Source: JBCCCJ01 sp039029315 (GTDB lineage: Bacteria; Bacteroidota; Bacteroidia; J057). From it: 64,000 bases of DNA. The position numbers and the translations under genes are program-made. The stretch's first letter is position 1, and every line of letters begins with the position of its first letter. The stretch lies in contig JBCCGK010000065.1 in assembly GCA_039029315.1 (NCBI GenBank), positions 1-64,000 on the forward strand. The letters are read 5' to 3'. The notes beneath the pieces are model-generated. The model ran no database searches, was not told where the DNA came from, and saw only the letters and a list, made by a program, of their open reading frames with translations. This document shows, piece after piece, positions 35,412 through 44,019 of the stretch.

Positions 35412-36410
35412 ATGGCAAATACAAGTGATCCTAGCCAGCCTCCCTTCGGCAACTCTCCTGCTGATATCCTCAGGCAAACCATGAGTGATTTAATCAAAGT
35501 GCCGCTGAACAACTTTAAAAATGCCTTGGATAATGACACCAGTCCTGAAGCCAAAGCCTTTGATCTAGATCTGAATGCACTCAATCTCGCCGAACTTTCT
35601 GAGCGTCCCGGAAAAAATCAAGTTTTGTTCAAAAAGAGTAACGATTCCTTTGTGGCCTCAAAAGTACAAACTTCCTGGATCGCACCAGCGAACGATCAAA
35701 TGCAAGCTGCCCATGATGAATATTCCCAGCAAATGGTTTCAGGTGAAGAAAGCCTATCCATGCAGCAAATTGATGATGTTCCTTTTCAAGTCATTGAACG
35801 CACCTTTACGGATTTTTACCATGAAGCAATGGATACTTCTGATATCAATTTCAACACCACATCTGGTTTCCAGGAAGCTTCGGTAGGATTTTCTGATCAG
35901 GGCTGGATGGGCAATATCGAGATTGATACCTTGACCACGATTGGTGAGGAAAGAGACTTGAGACAGGATCTGCATCTACGCATTCACAACTATATTCATC
36001 CCGGAGTGACCGAAGTAAATATTGAATTCGATTATCGATTCCATTATGAGGGTGAATGTCAAAAACTGCTCAATATGGATGGAGCTGGGAATTATCTCCG
36101 ATCCGGCTTATACTGTTATTTAAAGTCCAAAGATGATCAGGTGTTTCACAATTTTCCACTGTATATTCAAGCCATCAGTAGATACTGGGACAAACCTTTT
36201 CGGATGCAAGATGAGCGTCGGACTGGAGAAGATGGTTTTCAAACTTATAAAGGGGTCCTTCATATTTATCAGGACCGCCCCATCGCCGGGAATGCAGATT
36301 TGGTCTTTAAGACAAAATTAGAGTGTGTTGCCAATGGAGCGGCCAGAACCAGGGCTTCCGTTAAAACGGAAATAAAAGAAGTACGACTCAGCTACCGTAC
36401 CATTGCATAG
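35412..36410 (+). CDS. hypothetical cytoplasmic protein, 332 aa
   Basis: A 332-residue protein starting at ATG 35412 (MANTSDPSQPPFGNSPADILRQTMSDLIKVPLNNF); the frame is open to 35325 but that leader has no protein-like character. There is no signal peptide or membrane segment. The first 110 residues look helical and acidic; from about residue 130 the sequence is beta-rich (SVGFSDQGWMGNIEIDTLTTIGEERDLRQDLHLRIHNYIHPGVTEVNIEFDYRFHYEGECQK, VLHIYQDRPIAGNADLVFKTKLEC). It is not a family I recognise. A terminator-like hairpin follows at 36472. Confidence 0.7.
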   Translation: MANTSDPSQPPFGNSPADILRQTMSDLIKVPLNNFKNALDNDTSPEAKAFDLDLNALNLAELSERPGKNQVLFKKSNDSFVASKVQTSWIAPANDQMQAAHDEYSQQMVSGEESLSMQQIDDVPFQVIERTFTDFYHEAMDTSDINFNTTSGFQEASVGFSDQGWMGNIEIDTLTTIGEERDLRQDLHLRIHNYIHPGVTEVNIEFDYRFHYEGECQKLLNMDGAGNYLRSGLYCYLKSKDDQVFHNFPLYIQAISRYWDKPFRMQDERRTGEDGFQTYKGVLHIYQDRPIAGNADLVFKTKLECVANGAARTRASVKTEIKEVRLSYRTIA

Positions 36411-36621
36411 AAAGTTCCCTTCAGATGTATTTCTGACCTAAAGCAAATCCCTCATTTATTCTGATTATCCTGAAATAGCCGCATTCCCTCAAAGGATGCG
36501 GCTGTGATCGATTCCCTAGCCCTTACTGTCCATCAAATGTTCATCCATTTTTCATTCTTTGATCAGTCTGTTTGAAGCCTTAGGACAGTTTGAAACTTTC
36601 TTAAGGCTAAGGCTCTTCATC
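36411..36621. other. intergenic with terminator-like hairpin (36472-36506)
   Basis: The main object is a stem GCCGCATTCC / GGATGCGGC at about 36479-36503 that would terminate the plus-strand gene at 35412. The hairpin plus the following roughly 60 bases resembles the sequence at 38085-38160 beyond the IS element, including a TTCATCCATTT segment that there encodes the C-terminal end of a T9SS gene. Nothing else is recognised. Confidence 0.45.
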
Positions 36622-36762
36622 TCAAGGCTTAAACTCAGCCACATACTCCTCTCCTGTCTCCAGGTGCATAAAGGCAGCTTGCACATCTCTAAAGCGTGTG
36701 ATCGCTGTCCCAGGCTTCAGCTCTACTGTCCACTTCTGCATCTGGAGTTGCAAGGAAAAACT
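36622..36762 (-). pseudogene. C-terminal gene fragment cut by IS3-family element
   Basis: On the minus strand, bases 36762 to 36622 read as an uninterrupted coding tail ending in TGA: ...SSFSLQLQMQKWTVELKPGT, then AITRFRDVQAAFMHLETGEE and YVAEFKP. It has good amphipathic protein character, ending as a small beta-rich domain. Its upstream part stops exactly at the left terminal repeat of the IS element and is not found on the element's other side. The parent gene is not recognised. Confidence 0.5.
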
Positions 36763-36772
36763 GGACAAAAAG

Positions 36773-37706
36773 TTAAGCTTTAGATAAAACATGAGATTGT
36801 TGTAGATGGTTGTTCATTTCGGCTGGGGTTCTATATCCGATAGCCGAATGTAATCTTTGTCTGTTGTACCAGATTTCAATGAATTCAAAGAGGGCGATTC
36901 TGGCCTCTTTTGCAGTGGAGAAAAAGGTATCATATCCGATCTCGGCCTTGAGTGTTTTGAAGAAGGACTCAGCGACTGCAGACCCTTGCGGGATCTTCCC
37001 AGCAATTTCCTTTCCTGCTCATGCTTTGAATGATCTGGTGTTTGTGGAGTTGGGCACGGAAAGCCGCGGCTGCATACTGAACCCCACGATCAGAGTGAAA
37101 GATCAGACCTGGCTCCACTGCTCGATTTGTGATGGCCATTTTCCATGCTGCCAAAATGGTCTGCTCTGTTGTCATCTCTTGACTCAAGGCCCATCCAATC
37201 ACCTGTCTGTCAGCCAGATCTATAATTACTGTCAGATAAACCCAGCCCTGTCCGGTCCACAAATAGCTGATGTCTGACACCCAGGCTTTGCCCAAACAAT
37301 CCCACTCAAACTGGCGATCCAATACATTGGGTGCAATTGTAAGTTCATGATTCGAATCTGTGGTTTGCTTGTACTTTTTCTTGACTTTACTCTGTATACC
37401 TGCCGCCTTCATCAGGCGCGCCACACGAGGGCGAGAAGCTACTTTGCCTACTCGTCTTAAGGCTTCTGTAATCCGAGGACTGCCATATCGCCCATGACTT
37501 TTTTGATGGATCTGGCGGATCTGGGCCAGCAAAGACCTATTCTCTTTTGCACGCTTGGATTGACCCCGATTCAGCCAATGGTAATACCCACTGCGACTTA
37601 CGCCCATAACTTTGCACATCTTCCCAATGGGAAATTCTTCCTTATGAGTCTTGATAAACTCATAGATTACCCATCGCTCCTGGAGAAGATGCGCACTGCC
37701 TTTTTT
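36773..37706 (-). pseudogene. IS3-family transposase OrfB, frameshifted
   Basis: The orfB frame runs from the frameshift site near 37703 through HTH_21 and rve integrase sequences: GKMCKVMGVSRSGYYHWLNRG, WVSDISYLWTGQGWVYLTVIIDL (first Asp), and GLIFHSDRGVQYAA (second Asp). After NCWE the frame is lost: the stretch of 19 bases before the codons for AVAES is about 13 longer than IS3-family alignments expect, giving a net +1 shift and a stop at 36969. The remaining frame (AESFFKTLKAEIGYDTFF...WYNRQRLHSAIGYRTPAEMN) continues to TAA at 36773. The catalytic glutamate lies beyond the break, so the DDE triad cannot be made. The open frame extends upstream to 37841 but overlaps orfA there. Confidence 0.85.
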
Positions 37707-37966
37707 AGGATATCTCGTTCTAGTTGGGCCTCTCGTAGCTCTTTCTTCAAGCGGGCAATCTCGGCCTGTTCGGCACTTAAAACCGACTTCCCATTCCCAG
37801 GAAAACTTGATGCCTGGTCCTGGAGATACTCTCGTTTCCATCGACGCACAATATCGCGACTAACACCTATATCTGTGGAGACTTCCCTGATACTTTTCCC
37901 ACTCAGGCACAGCTCCACAGCCATGACCTTGAAATCCTTCGTGTAACTCTTTCGTTTTCGTTTCAT
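37667..37966 (-). CDS. IS3-family transposase OrfA
   Basis: A 99-residue protein with an N-terminal helix-turn-helix (YTKDFKVMAVELCLSGKSIREVSTDIGVSRDIVRRWKREY) and a C-terminal leucine-zipper-like coil (AEIARLKKELREAQLERDILKKAVRIF), the standard OrfA layout. An A-AAA-AAG heptamer at 37700-37706 lies where the -1 frameshift to OrfB is expected, after ILKKA. OrfA itself is intact; by itself it is usually a DNA-binding regulator of transposition. Confidence 0.9.
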   Translation of the reverse strand: MKRKRKSYTKDFKVMAVELCLSGKSIREVSTDIGVSRDIVRRWKREYLQDQASSFPGNGKSVLSAEQAEIARLKKELREAQLERDILKKAVRIFSRSDG

Positions 37967-38082
37967 TGATATTTTGATTCGTGTTCGAGCTTAACTTTTT
38001 GTCTCCTCAAAGATAGCAACTCCAAACATGTTAAGGCTCAAAATCGAGACTCACAAAATCAACCTAAGTCTTAAACGTATAT

Positions 38083-38112
38083 AAGCCGCATCCCATTACA
38101 GGATGCGGCCTT
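38083..38112. terminator. GC-rich hairpin downstream of T9SS gene
   Basis: GCCGCATCC and GGATGCGGC form a nine-base stem with a short loop (CATTACA). It lies just beyond the stop of the minus-strand gene at 38134 and should end its transcript. A near copy lies at 36479. Confidence 0.6.
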
Positions 38113-38133
38113 GATCGATTCCCAAGCCCTACA

Positions 38134-39759
38134 CTACCGCTCGATTTTCATCCATTTCTGAACATGCTGCCCAAAATCTGGATGCGTCCATTTCACCAAA
38201 TAGATACCTGCAGCCAGTGAAGGGAAATCCTGCGTCCAACTATCGACGATGGGAACCGTTTTTTGAATGAGTTGTTTTCCGTTAAGGTCGAGCAGTTGTA
38301 GATCAACAGTTTGGGGCTGACCGGACTGATTGCGCAAGGATAACTCAGCTGAAGGATTGTGGAGCAATTGAATCGGCAAATCGGAGAAAACGGTCTGTCT
38401 ATCTATTGCTAGTGGCCATTCTCTTTCAAAAACATACACCAGTCCAGCATCATAAAACACACTATCATGGGCAGCAAAAGGCACACCAACAATCAGGGTT
38501 TCTCCCTGCAAATCCATGACATAGCCAAATTGATCAAACTGATTTCGAAGCGGTGCCACAATTTTGGCGCTTTCTCTCCATTGGCCATTGGCCTGAAGGT
38601 CAAAGGCATATACCGATCCTGCACTTGTGAGGGAATCCATGTTCATTCCTATATGATCTTCCGTAAGTGCTCCAATGAGGGCAACATTCCCCTTGAGACA
38701 TACAGTGCCAAAGTGATCTTTGTAGGCCCGGTCTGAGGCGACCAAAACCTGATGTAAGACCCACTCCCCAGAGTTTTCCCGATGGTATACCTCAACACTC
38801 CCCGCTTCGGTCAAGCGTTCTCCTCCCGGCAGGTCATCTTCTGTAGGATTTCCAATCATGACATAGTCTCCACTGATATCAGGATATCTCCCATAGTATT
38901 CGTAACTCTCCGCCAACTGATCTTGAAGAATCTGTACTTCTTCCCAGACTCCAGAAACAGGACTTCTTTCAAAAATATATGCCTGTCCAGATTCAAAATT
39001 GATAAAAGGATTTTCAACATCGAAGTGAGGCGCACTGATTACAGCACGATCTCCATCCAAAGCCAAAACCTGACCGAAGTGTGCCTCTTCCTGCCGATCA
39101 CTGGCCACCAGTTTTTGAACAAATTCCCATCCCTTTCCCGCCTCATATTCAAACACGAAAGTAGCACCTGCCTCTCTGATGGAATCCGCTTCATTTTCAT
39201 CATAATTATCTCCATCAGAACCGATCAACACACGATTCCCCGATAAGGCAAGCGCTGATCCAAAATGTCCACCAAATATTGGAAAAGGTGCCAAAAGCGT
39301 CGTATCAAATTGCCAAAAACCAGCAGAAGTAAGCTGATACATCTCAACAATGCCCACTTGACTGCTCCCAACTACAGAGTCTACTTTCGCATAGGGGGAA
39401 GCAATGGCAACCCATTGATCTGACATGGCCAATTTGTCTCCAAAAAATGCCGTGGGTTTTCGATTTTCAGATACGAGTTTCTGGTGAAGTTCCCAGTCTC
39501 CTGTAGCCGTTTTCCGATACATATAAGCTGCTCCAGCATTGAATATGCGGTCTTGCCCCATGGAATCATAATGATGGAAATGTGCTCCGGCCAATAAATA
39601 GTTCTCTGTCACTGCGATAGCATTTCCAATATGATCTTGAGATTCTATGCTGGAATCATTGGGGAGAATCGTTTCCTGAGGAATCCACTTTTGCCCCAGC
39701 ATGACACTACTGGCAAAAATCAGGAAGAAAAAGATACATATTTGAAATAAATGTTTCAT
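38134..39759 (-). CDS. FG-GAP/beta-propeller T9SS type A secreted protein
   Basis: A 541-residue protein from ATG 39759 (MKHLFQICIFFFLIFASSVMLGQ). Seven or eight repeats of the form HFGDKLAMSDQWVAIASPYA...G.V.MYQ / HFGSALALSGNRVLIGSDGDN / HFGQVLALDGDRAVISAPHF / HFGTVCLKGNVALIGALTED fill the body; this is the FG-GAP-like surface propeller seen in Bacteroidota and cyanobacteria. The C-terminus (PIQLLHNPSAELSLRNQSG...AAGIYLVKW...KWMKIER) is a weak type A sorting domain. It follows the eight-module gene by 38 bases and is probably co-transcribed with it. No enzymatic motif. Confidence 0.85.
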   Translation of the reverse strand: MKHLFQICIFFFLIFASSVMLGQKWIPQETILPNDSSIESQDHIGNAIAVTENYLLAGAHFHHYDSMGQDRIFNAGAAYMYRKTATGDWELHQKLVSENRKPTAFFGDKLAMSDQWVAIASPYAKVDSVVGSSQVGIVEMYQLTSAGFWQFDTTLLAPFPIFGGHFGSALALSGNRVLIGSDGDNYDENEADSIREAGATFVFEYEAGKGWEFVQKLVASDRQEEAHFGQVLALDGDRAVISAPHFDVENPFINFESGQAYIFERSPVSGVWEEVQILQDQLAESYEYYGRYPDISGDYVMIGNPTEDDLPGGERLTEAGSVEVYHRENSGEWVLHQVLVASDRAYKDHFGTVCLKGNVALIGALTEDHIGMNMDSLTSAGSVYAFDLQANGQWRESAKIVAPLRNQFDQFGYVMDLQGETLIVGVPFAAHDSVFYDAGLVYVFEREWPLAIDRQTVFSDLPIQLLHNPSAELSLRNQSGQPQTVDLQLLDLNGKQLIQKTVPIVDSWTQDFPSLAAGIYLVKWTHPDFGQHVQKWMKIER

Positions 39760-39797
39760 TGGGTCATGTTTTTGTTTGTATTGCATAGGGAAGAAGG

Positions 39798-42700
39798 CTA
39801 ATCTCTTTGGATCAGCAATTTGTAGGGTTGAGGGAAGTCTAATTCAGGGAGTATGAGCACGTACAAAGCAGGCGGAAATCGTGATACATCAATGCTTGAA
39901 TGTTGGACAGAGACAGATCCAACTCTTGTTCCAGTGATATCGTAAACGAGGGCTTGTGTGATGCGGGAGGCATCTTCGCCGGATATATGTACCAAAGAAT
40001 GCGCGGGATTGGGGAACAATTGAAGGCCCATGGATTCGGACAGATGATCCGCTATTGACAAAGCCTTGACTGCGACTATCTCGAAGCTATCAATGCTGGC
40101 TTCTTCCGCTGGAGAGGCATATCTCAGAAAGTAATTGTTTCCGGAGAGGAGTGGGGCAAAAGAACCATCTCCCAGGAGACAATCTATTTCATTTCCAGAA
40201 CAAGTATCCAATAATGTCAGAGAGCTTGTACTATCAATTCCATTGATCTCAACTGATCCATCAAAAGGCATCGAGAATTGGTACCAAACATCCTGATTCT
40301 CCACCATCACCATTTCGCAGGAAGCTTCAAAGGTCTCCGTTGCATAGCGCGTGTCAGCGATCAGGGTATCCAGCATGCTGATGTCTTCCACCATTTCTGC
40401 ATTATCGCATATGTCATTGTGTGGCAGGGGAAAAACGACAATCGAAAAATCTTCAGCTGTTGCACTCAAAGCTGGTGATGCAAAGCGCAACACATACTGT
40501 TGACCTGAATCCAATACTTGCCATAATTGATTCCCAATGGAACAGTCGAGCTCTGACCCACCACAGGAGTCCCAAAGTGTAACAGTATGCGGGGCTTGAA
40601 AGCCGTCAATCAGCACTTTGCCATCGAATGGCATGTCGAAGCTGAACCATAGATCCAAATTATCCTGGCTGGCGTTTTCACAACTCGCATCGAGGCTTTC
40701 AGTGGCTTCCCGTGTATCTAGTTGAATGGTTTGTGGATTGGTGATATCAGGAATCTGCATGGGGTTGGTACATTCATCATTGGGCAGATTTTCAAATGCC
40801 TGAATGCTGAAGACATCCTGATCTGCCTGCTGACTGATGCTGGCATATCGAAGCACATACATTTGTCCTGAGTCAAGACCGTGCACAATTCCATTCCCTG
40901 ATTGACACCAGAGTTCTATCCCTCCACAAGAATCCCAAATTGCCACAGTGTTGGCACCTGCAACATCATCAATCAGGACTTTTCCATCAAATGGCATCCG
41001 AAACTCAAACCAAAGATCCAGATTCTGATTGAACCCATCCTCACAACTGGCATCCAAACTCTCTGTGGCTTGTCTGGTATCTACTGAGACCAATTGCATC
41101 TGGCTGATATCGCCTATTGAATCGGGTGCCTGACATTCATCAAAGGAGGGAGGCGAAAATGCCTGAATATTGAATTGGTCCTGAACAGCTTGAGAGGAAA
41201 TGGCTGCATAACGCAAGAGGTAAGTATTGGCAGAATCCAGGCCATAGATGAAACCGTTTCCAATCAGACAGTCAATTTCATTGCCTCCACAAGAATCGAA
41301 TACGGCAATTCTGTTCATTCCGAATACGCCTGTTATGTTCAGCATCCCATCATAGGGCATCGTAAACTCATACCAAAGATCCAGATTATCCAGGTTTGCA
41401 GTTTCGCAAGAGGCATCCAGTGTTTCAGTTGCTTCGCGGGTGTCGAGTGAGATGATTTGCTGAACGCTCAGGTCTCCAATGGTATCAGGACTTGTACAGG
41501 CATCATTTGCCGGAGGCTCAAAGGCCTGAATTCCGAATTGATCAACATCCGCCTGACCTGAAGTAGCTGCATAACGCAAGAGGTACATCTTGGCAGAATC
41601 CAGACCATAGATGAATCCATTGGCGATTTGGCAAGCCAGTTCATTTCCCCCACAAGTGTCAAAAAGGGCAATCTTATTGAATCCAAATACGCCTGTCAAG
41701 CGAATCATCCCATTATATGGCATGGTAAAGGCATACCATAAATCCAAATTGATCATAGAGGAATCTTCACAAGAGACATCTATGCTCTCTGTAGCCTCTC
41801 GGGTGTCCAGACTAACGAATTGTTGAACGCTGATGTCAGGAATGCTATCAGGGGTACTACATTCATCATTGGGAGCGGGTGGAAATGCCTGAAAGGTCAC
41901 GTCGTCAGATCCACTCTGCAAAGCGTACACTCCATATCGCAGCACATAGGTTTTGCCAGCTTGTAAGCCATAAAAGAATCCTCCACTCAGCTCACATCCC
42001 AATTCCATCCCTCCACAGCTATCAAACACAGTGATTTTGTTTACCCCAAATACCCCAGTTACGGATAGCTTTCCATCGTAGGGCATGGTAAAATGGTACC
42101 ATAGGTCCAGATTATTGAGGCTTGAGTCCTCACAGGAAACATCCATACTTTCATAGGCTCCTCTAGGATCTATATTCACAATTTGAGGCGTCGTCAGATC
42201 TCCAAGAGAGACTGATTGACTACAGATATCATTTGCAGGCGTAGCAAATGCCTGAACAGTAATGTTGTCCTGAATTGCTTGAGTAGCAATGGCTGAGTAC
42301 CGTAACCAATAGGTGGTTCCTGAATTTAAAGAATCCACGAATCCATTTCCAGAAAAACAAGCGATGTCAGTTCCAGCGCATTGATCATATAAGCTGATCC
42401 GATTAAATCCAAAGACGCCTGTAATTCTCAGTTTCCCATCGAAGGGCATGCTGAAGGTATACCAAAGGTCTTGATTGACCTGATTGGGGCTTTCGCATGA
42501 AGCATCCAGACTCTCATAGGCTTCTCTTGTGTCCAGTTGAATTTGCTGAGGAAGGCTTACATCTCCAATGGAAATCGCATTAGAACACTCATCGTTGGAA
42601 GCAGGAGCGAATGACTGGATCTTGAAACTGCTGCTCGTCATACTAGCCTGAATAGTACTCATCCTTAATAGGATATTTGCCCCAGATGACAAGGAGTCCA

Positions 42701-43028
42701 CGAAACCTTTTACAATGATACAGGCAAGTTCTGATCCTCCACACGCATCATATACGGATACCCGATTGATGCCATTGACATTGGATATCAGTAATCGCCC
42801 ATCATAGGGCATGGTCAATTGATACCAGACATCACGATTGTTGTTGCTGACTGTCTCACAAGATGCATCCAGACTCTCTGTTGCCAGAGTAAAGTCTGCC
42901 TGAATGGTCTGTTGGCTTGTAACATTGGGAATATTGATCGCATTGATACAATCGTCATTGGGGGGTTGTGCCAGCAAGGTGAGTGCAACCCCTGCCAGTA
43001 AACTGGTGAGCAAAATTGATCGAAACAT
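39798..43028 (-). CDS. T9SS type A protein with eight tandem modules
   Basis: A 1076-residue protein from ATG 43028 (MFRSILLTSLLAGVALTLLAQ); the in-frame extension to 43262 is rejected because this ATG starts a clean signal peptide. Eight consecutive modules of about 115-125 residues follow, each opening with (P/S)xxDxC and a (I/L)xD(I/V/L) strand, then ATESLDASCE-x(6)-LDLWYxFxMPFDGK, a GxNxIxxxDxCGGxExxCxxGxGF segment, LDSGxxYxLRYA and a closing FxIQAF strand. The last 85 residues are a type A sorting domain (LQLFPNPAHSLVHISGEDASR...ALYVLIL). The array looks like a repeat adhesin or surface layer component; each module probably holds a disulfide. It is upstream of the FG-GAP gene in one transcript. 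Confidence 0.88.
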   Translation of the reverse strand: MFRSILLTSLLAGVALTLLAQPPNDDCINAINIPNVTSQQTIQADFTLATESLDASCETVSNNNRDVWYQLTMPYDGRLLISNVNGINRVSVYDACGGSELACIIVKGFVDSLSSGANILLRMSTIQASMTSSSFKIQSFAPASNDECSNAISIGDVSLPQQIQLDTREAYESLDASCESPNQVNQDLWYTFSMPFDGKLRITGVFGFNRISLYDQCAGTDIACFSGNGFVDSLNSGTTYWLRYSAIATQAIQDNITVQAFATPANDICSQSVSLGDLTTPQIVNIDPRGAYESMDVSCEDSSLNNLDLWYHFTMPYDGKLSVTGVFGVNKITVFDSCGGMELGCELSGGFFYGLQAGKTYVLRYGVYALQSGSDDVTFQAFPPAPNDECSTPDSIPDISVQQFVSLDTREATESIDVSCEDSSMINLDLWYAFTMPYNGMIRLTGVFGFNKIALFDTCGGNELACQIANGFIYGLDSAKMYLLRYAATSGQADVDQFGIQAFEPPANDACTSPDTIGDLSVQQIISLDTREATETLDASCETANLDNLDLWYEFTMPYDGMLNITGVFGMNRIAVFDSCGGNEIDCLIGNGFIYGLDSANTYLLRYAAISSQAVQDQFNIQAFSPPSFDECQAPDSIGDISQMQLVSVDTRQATESLDASCEDGFNQNLDLWFEFRMPFDGKVLIDDVAGANTVAIWDSCGGIELWCQSGNGIVHGLDSGQMYVLRYASISQQADQDVFSIQAFENLPNDECTNPMQIPDITNPQTIQLDTREATESLDASCENASQDNLDLWFSFDMPFDGKVLIDGFQAPHTVTLWDSCGGSELDCSIGNQLWQVLDSGQQYVLRFASPALSATAEDFSIVVFPLPHNDICDNAEMVEDISMLDTLIADTRYATETFEASCEMVMVENQDVWYQFSMPFDGSVEINGIDSTSSLTLLDTCSGNEIDCLLGDGSFAPLLSGNNYFLRYASPAEEASIDSFEIVAVKALSIADHLSESMGLQLFPNPAHSLVHISGEDASRITQALVYDITGTRVGSVSVQHSSIDVSRFPPALYVLILPELDFPQPYKLLIQRD

Positions 43029-43268
43029 AGTTGGATAGGTTAAACAGGATGACGTAAAGAAAGACGCATGCCTGAATCTATGCGAATACAAATGAGCAAC
43101 TGGAAGTCTTCTATAGACAAGTGGAGGGAGGGAAAAGATAAGTGGCAGGGGAGGCATGGAGACCTTGAGCCAGCATCGATAGACATCAAACAGGTACAAG
43201 TGAAAAATGTAACAGGGAAAGTCAAAAGATCTTATCCGATCAGGATACCAGATATGATCCAACTTATG

Positions 43269-44018
43269 CTACAAGATCGCTATTCGCTTGAGGAATTCTT
43301 CCTTTCTTCTGCGAGAGATATCTACGCTATGTCCATCATTGAGTAGTACATACCCCCCTTCCCCTTTGATATATTTCTGTATGTGCTTCAGATTAATCAA
43401 AGAAGCATGATGAACCCTGCAAAAGCCTTTATCTTCTAAAAGGAGTTCAAAATCTTTCAGGGTTTTGGAAACGAGAAGATGTTGTTTATTGGGCAGATGT
43501 ACGACCGTATAATTCCCACTGGCTTGACAATAGATGATGTCCTCAACCTGGATGAATTCCATTCCTTCAGAAGTGGAAATGGCCAGTCGTTCAAATGGTT
43601 GAGGACTTTTGGGATTCAAATTGTTGAACAAGTGCTTATATCTCGGATCGGCCTCCTCCTTTTTTTCTTCTACCAAGCGCTGCACACTTTCTTGCAGATC
43701 GTCGATATCCAGAGGCTTTAGCAGATAGTCGAAGGCGCTGAACTTGATGGCCTTGATGGCATAGGTATCATAAGCTGTGACAAAGATGGTCGAAAAATCG
43801 ATGGTCTCTAATTGTTGCAACATCTCAAATCCAGTCATATGCGGCATCTGGATATCGAGGAAAACCAGCTCTGGTTTGTGTTCTTGGATTCTTTGCAAGC
43901 CTTCAATAGCAGAAGAACATTCCGCAAGCACATGAATTTCAGAACAATACGTTTTCAGAGCCATGCTCAAAGATTCTCGCGCATCGGCTTCATCGTCTAT
44001 GATGATGGTCTGGATCAT
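43269..44018 (-). CDS. LytTR family response regulator
   Basis: A 249-residue two-domain regulator. The receiver domain has the acidic pair in IIIDDEADARE, the phosphorylated aspartate in LVFLDIQMPHMTGFEML (about residue 56) and the lysine in LLKPLDIDDL. The C-terminal LytTR DNA-binding domain (about 145-249) has VEDIIYCQASGNYTVVHLPNKQHLLVSKTLKDFELLLEDKGFCRVHHASLINLKHIQKY. Its start overlaps within one base of the histidine kinase stop, so the two are translationally coupled. It is likely controlled by that kinase. Targets are unknown. Confidence 0.95.
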   Translation of the reverse strand: MIQTIIIDDEADARESLSMALKTYCSEIHVLAECSSAIEGLQRIQEHKPELVFLDIQMPHMTGFEMLQQLETIDFSTIFVTAYDTYAIKAIKFSAFDYLLKPLDIDDLQESVQRLVEEKKEEADPRYKHLFNNLNPKSPQPFERLAISTSEGMEFIQVEDIIYCQASGNYTVVHLPNKQHLLVSKTLKDFELLLEDKGFCRVHHASLINLKHIQKYIKGEGGYVLLNDGHSVDISRRRKEEFLKRIAIL

Positions 44019-44019
44019 G

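Larger units (their letters stand above)
36763..38004 (-). mobile_element. IS3-family insertion sequence, degenerate
   Basis: About 1.24 kb bounded by the inverted terminal sequence GACAAAAAGTTAAGC (left at about 36764, right inverted at about 37989-38003). It contains orfA and orfB in the overlapping, frameshift-linked order of IS3-family elements, on the minus strand. A target-site duplication could not be assigned with confidence. The element is inactive in this copy because orfB is broken. Confidence 0.85.

Noticed and set aside
36559..36783. 74-residue plus-strand frame
   Set aside because: It is the antisense of a better minus-strand coding tail that ends at 36622.
36810..37277. 155-residue plus-strand frame
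   Set aside because: It runs antisense through the IS3-family orfB and has no protein character of its own.
39900..42960. Direct repeats of about 350 bases suggesting a tandem duplication or array element
   Set aside because: They are the eight protein modules of one T9SS gene, diverged and in frame.
43029..43262. N-terminal extension of the eight-module gene
   Set aside because: The frame is open by chance; the ATG at 43028 starts a canonical signal peptide and the extension has no protein-like composition.
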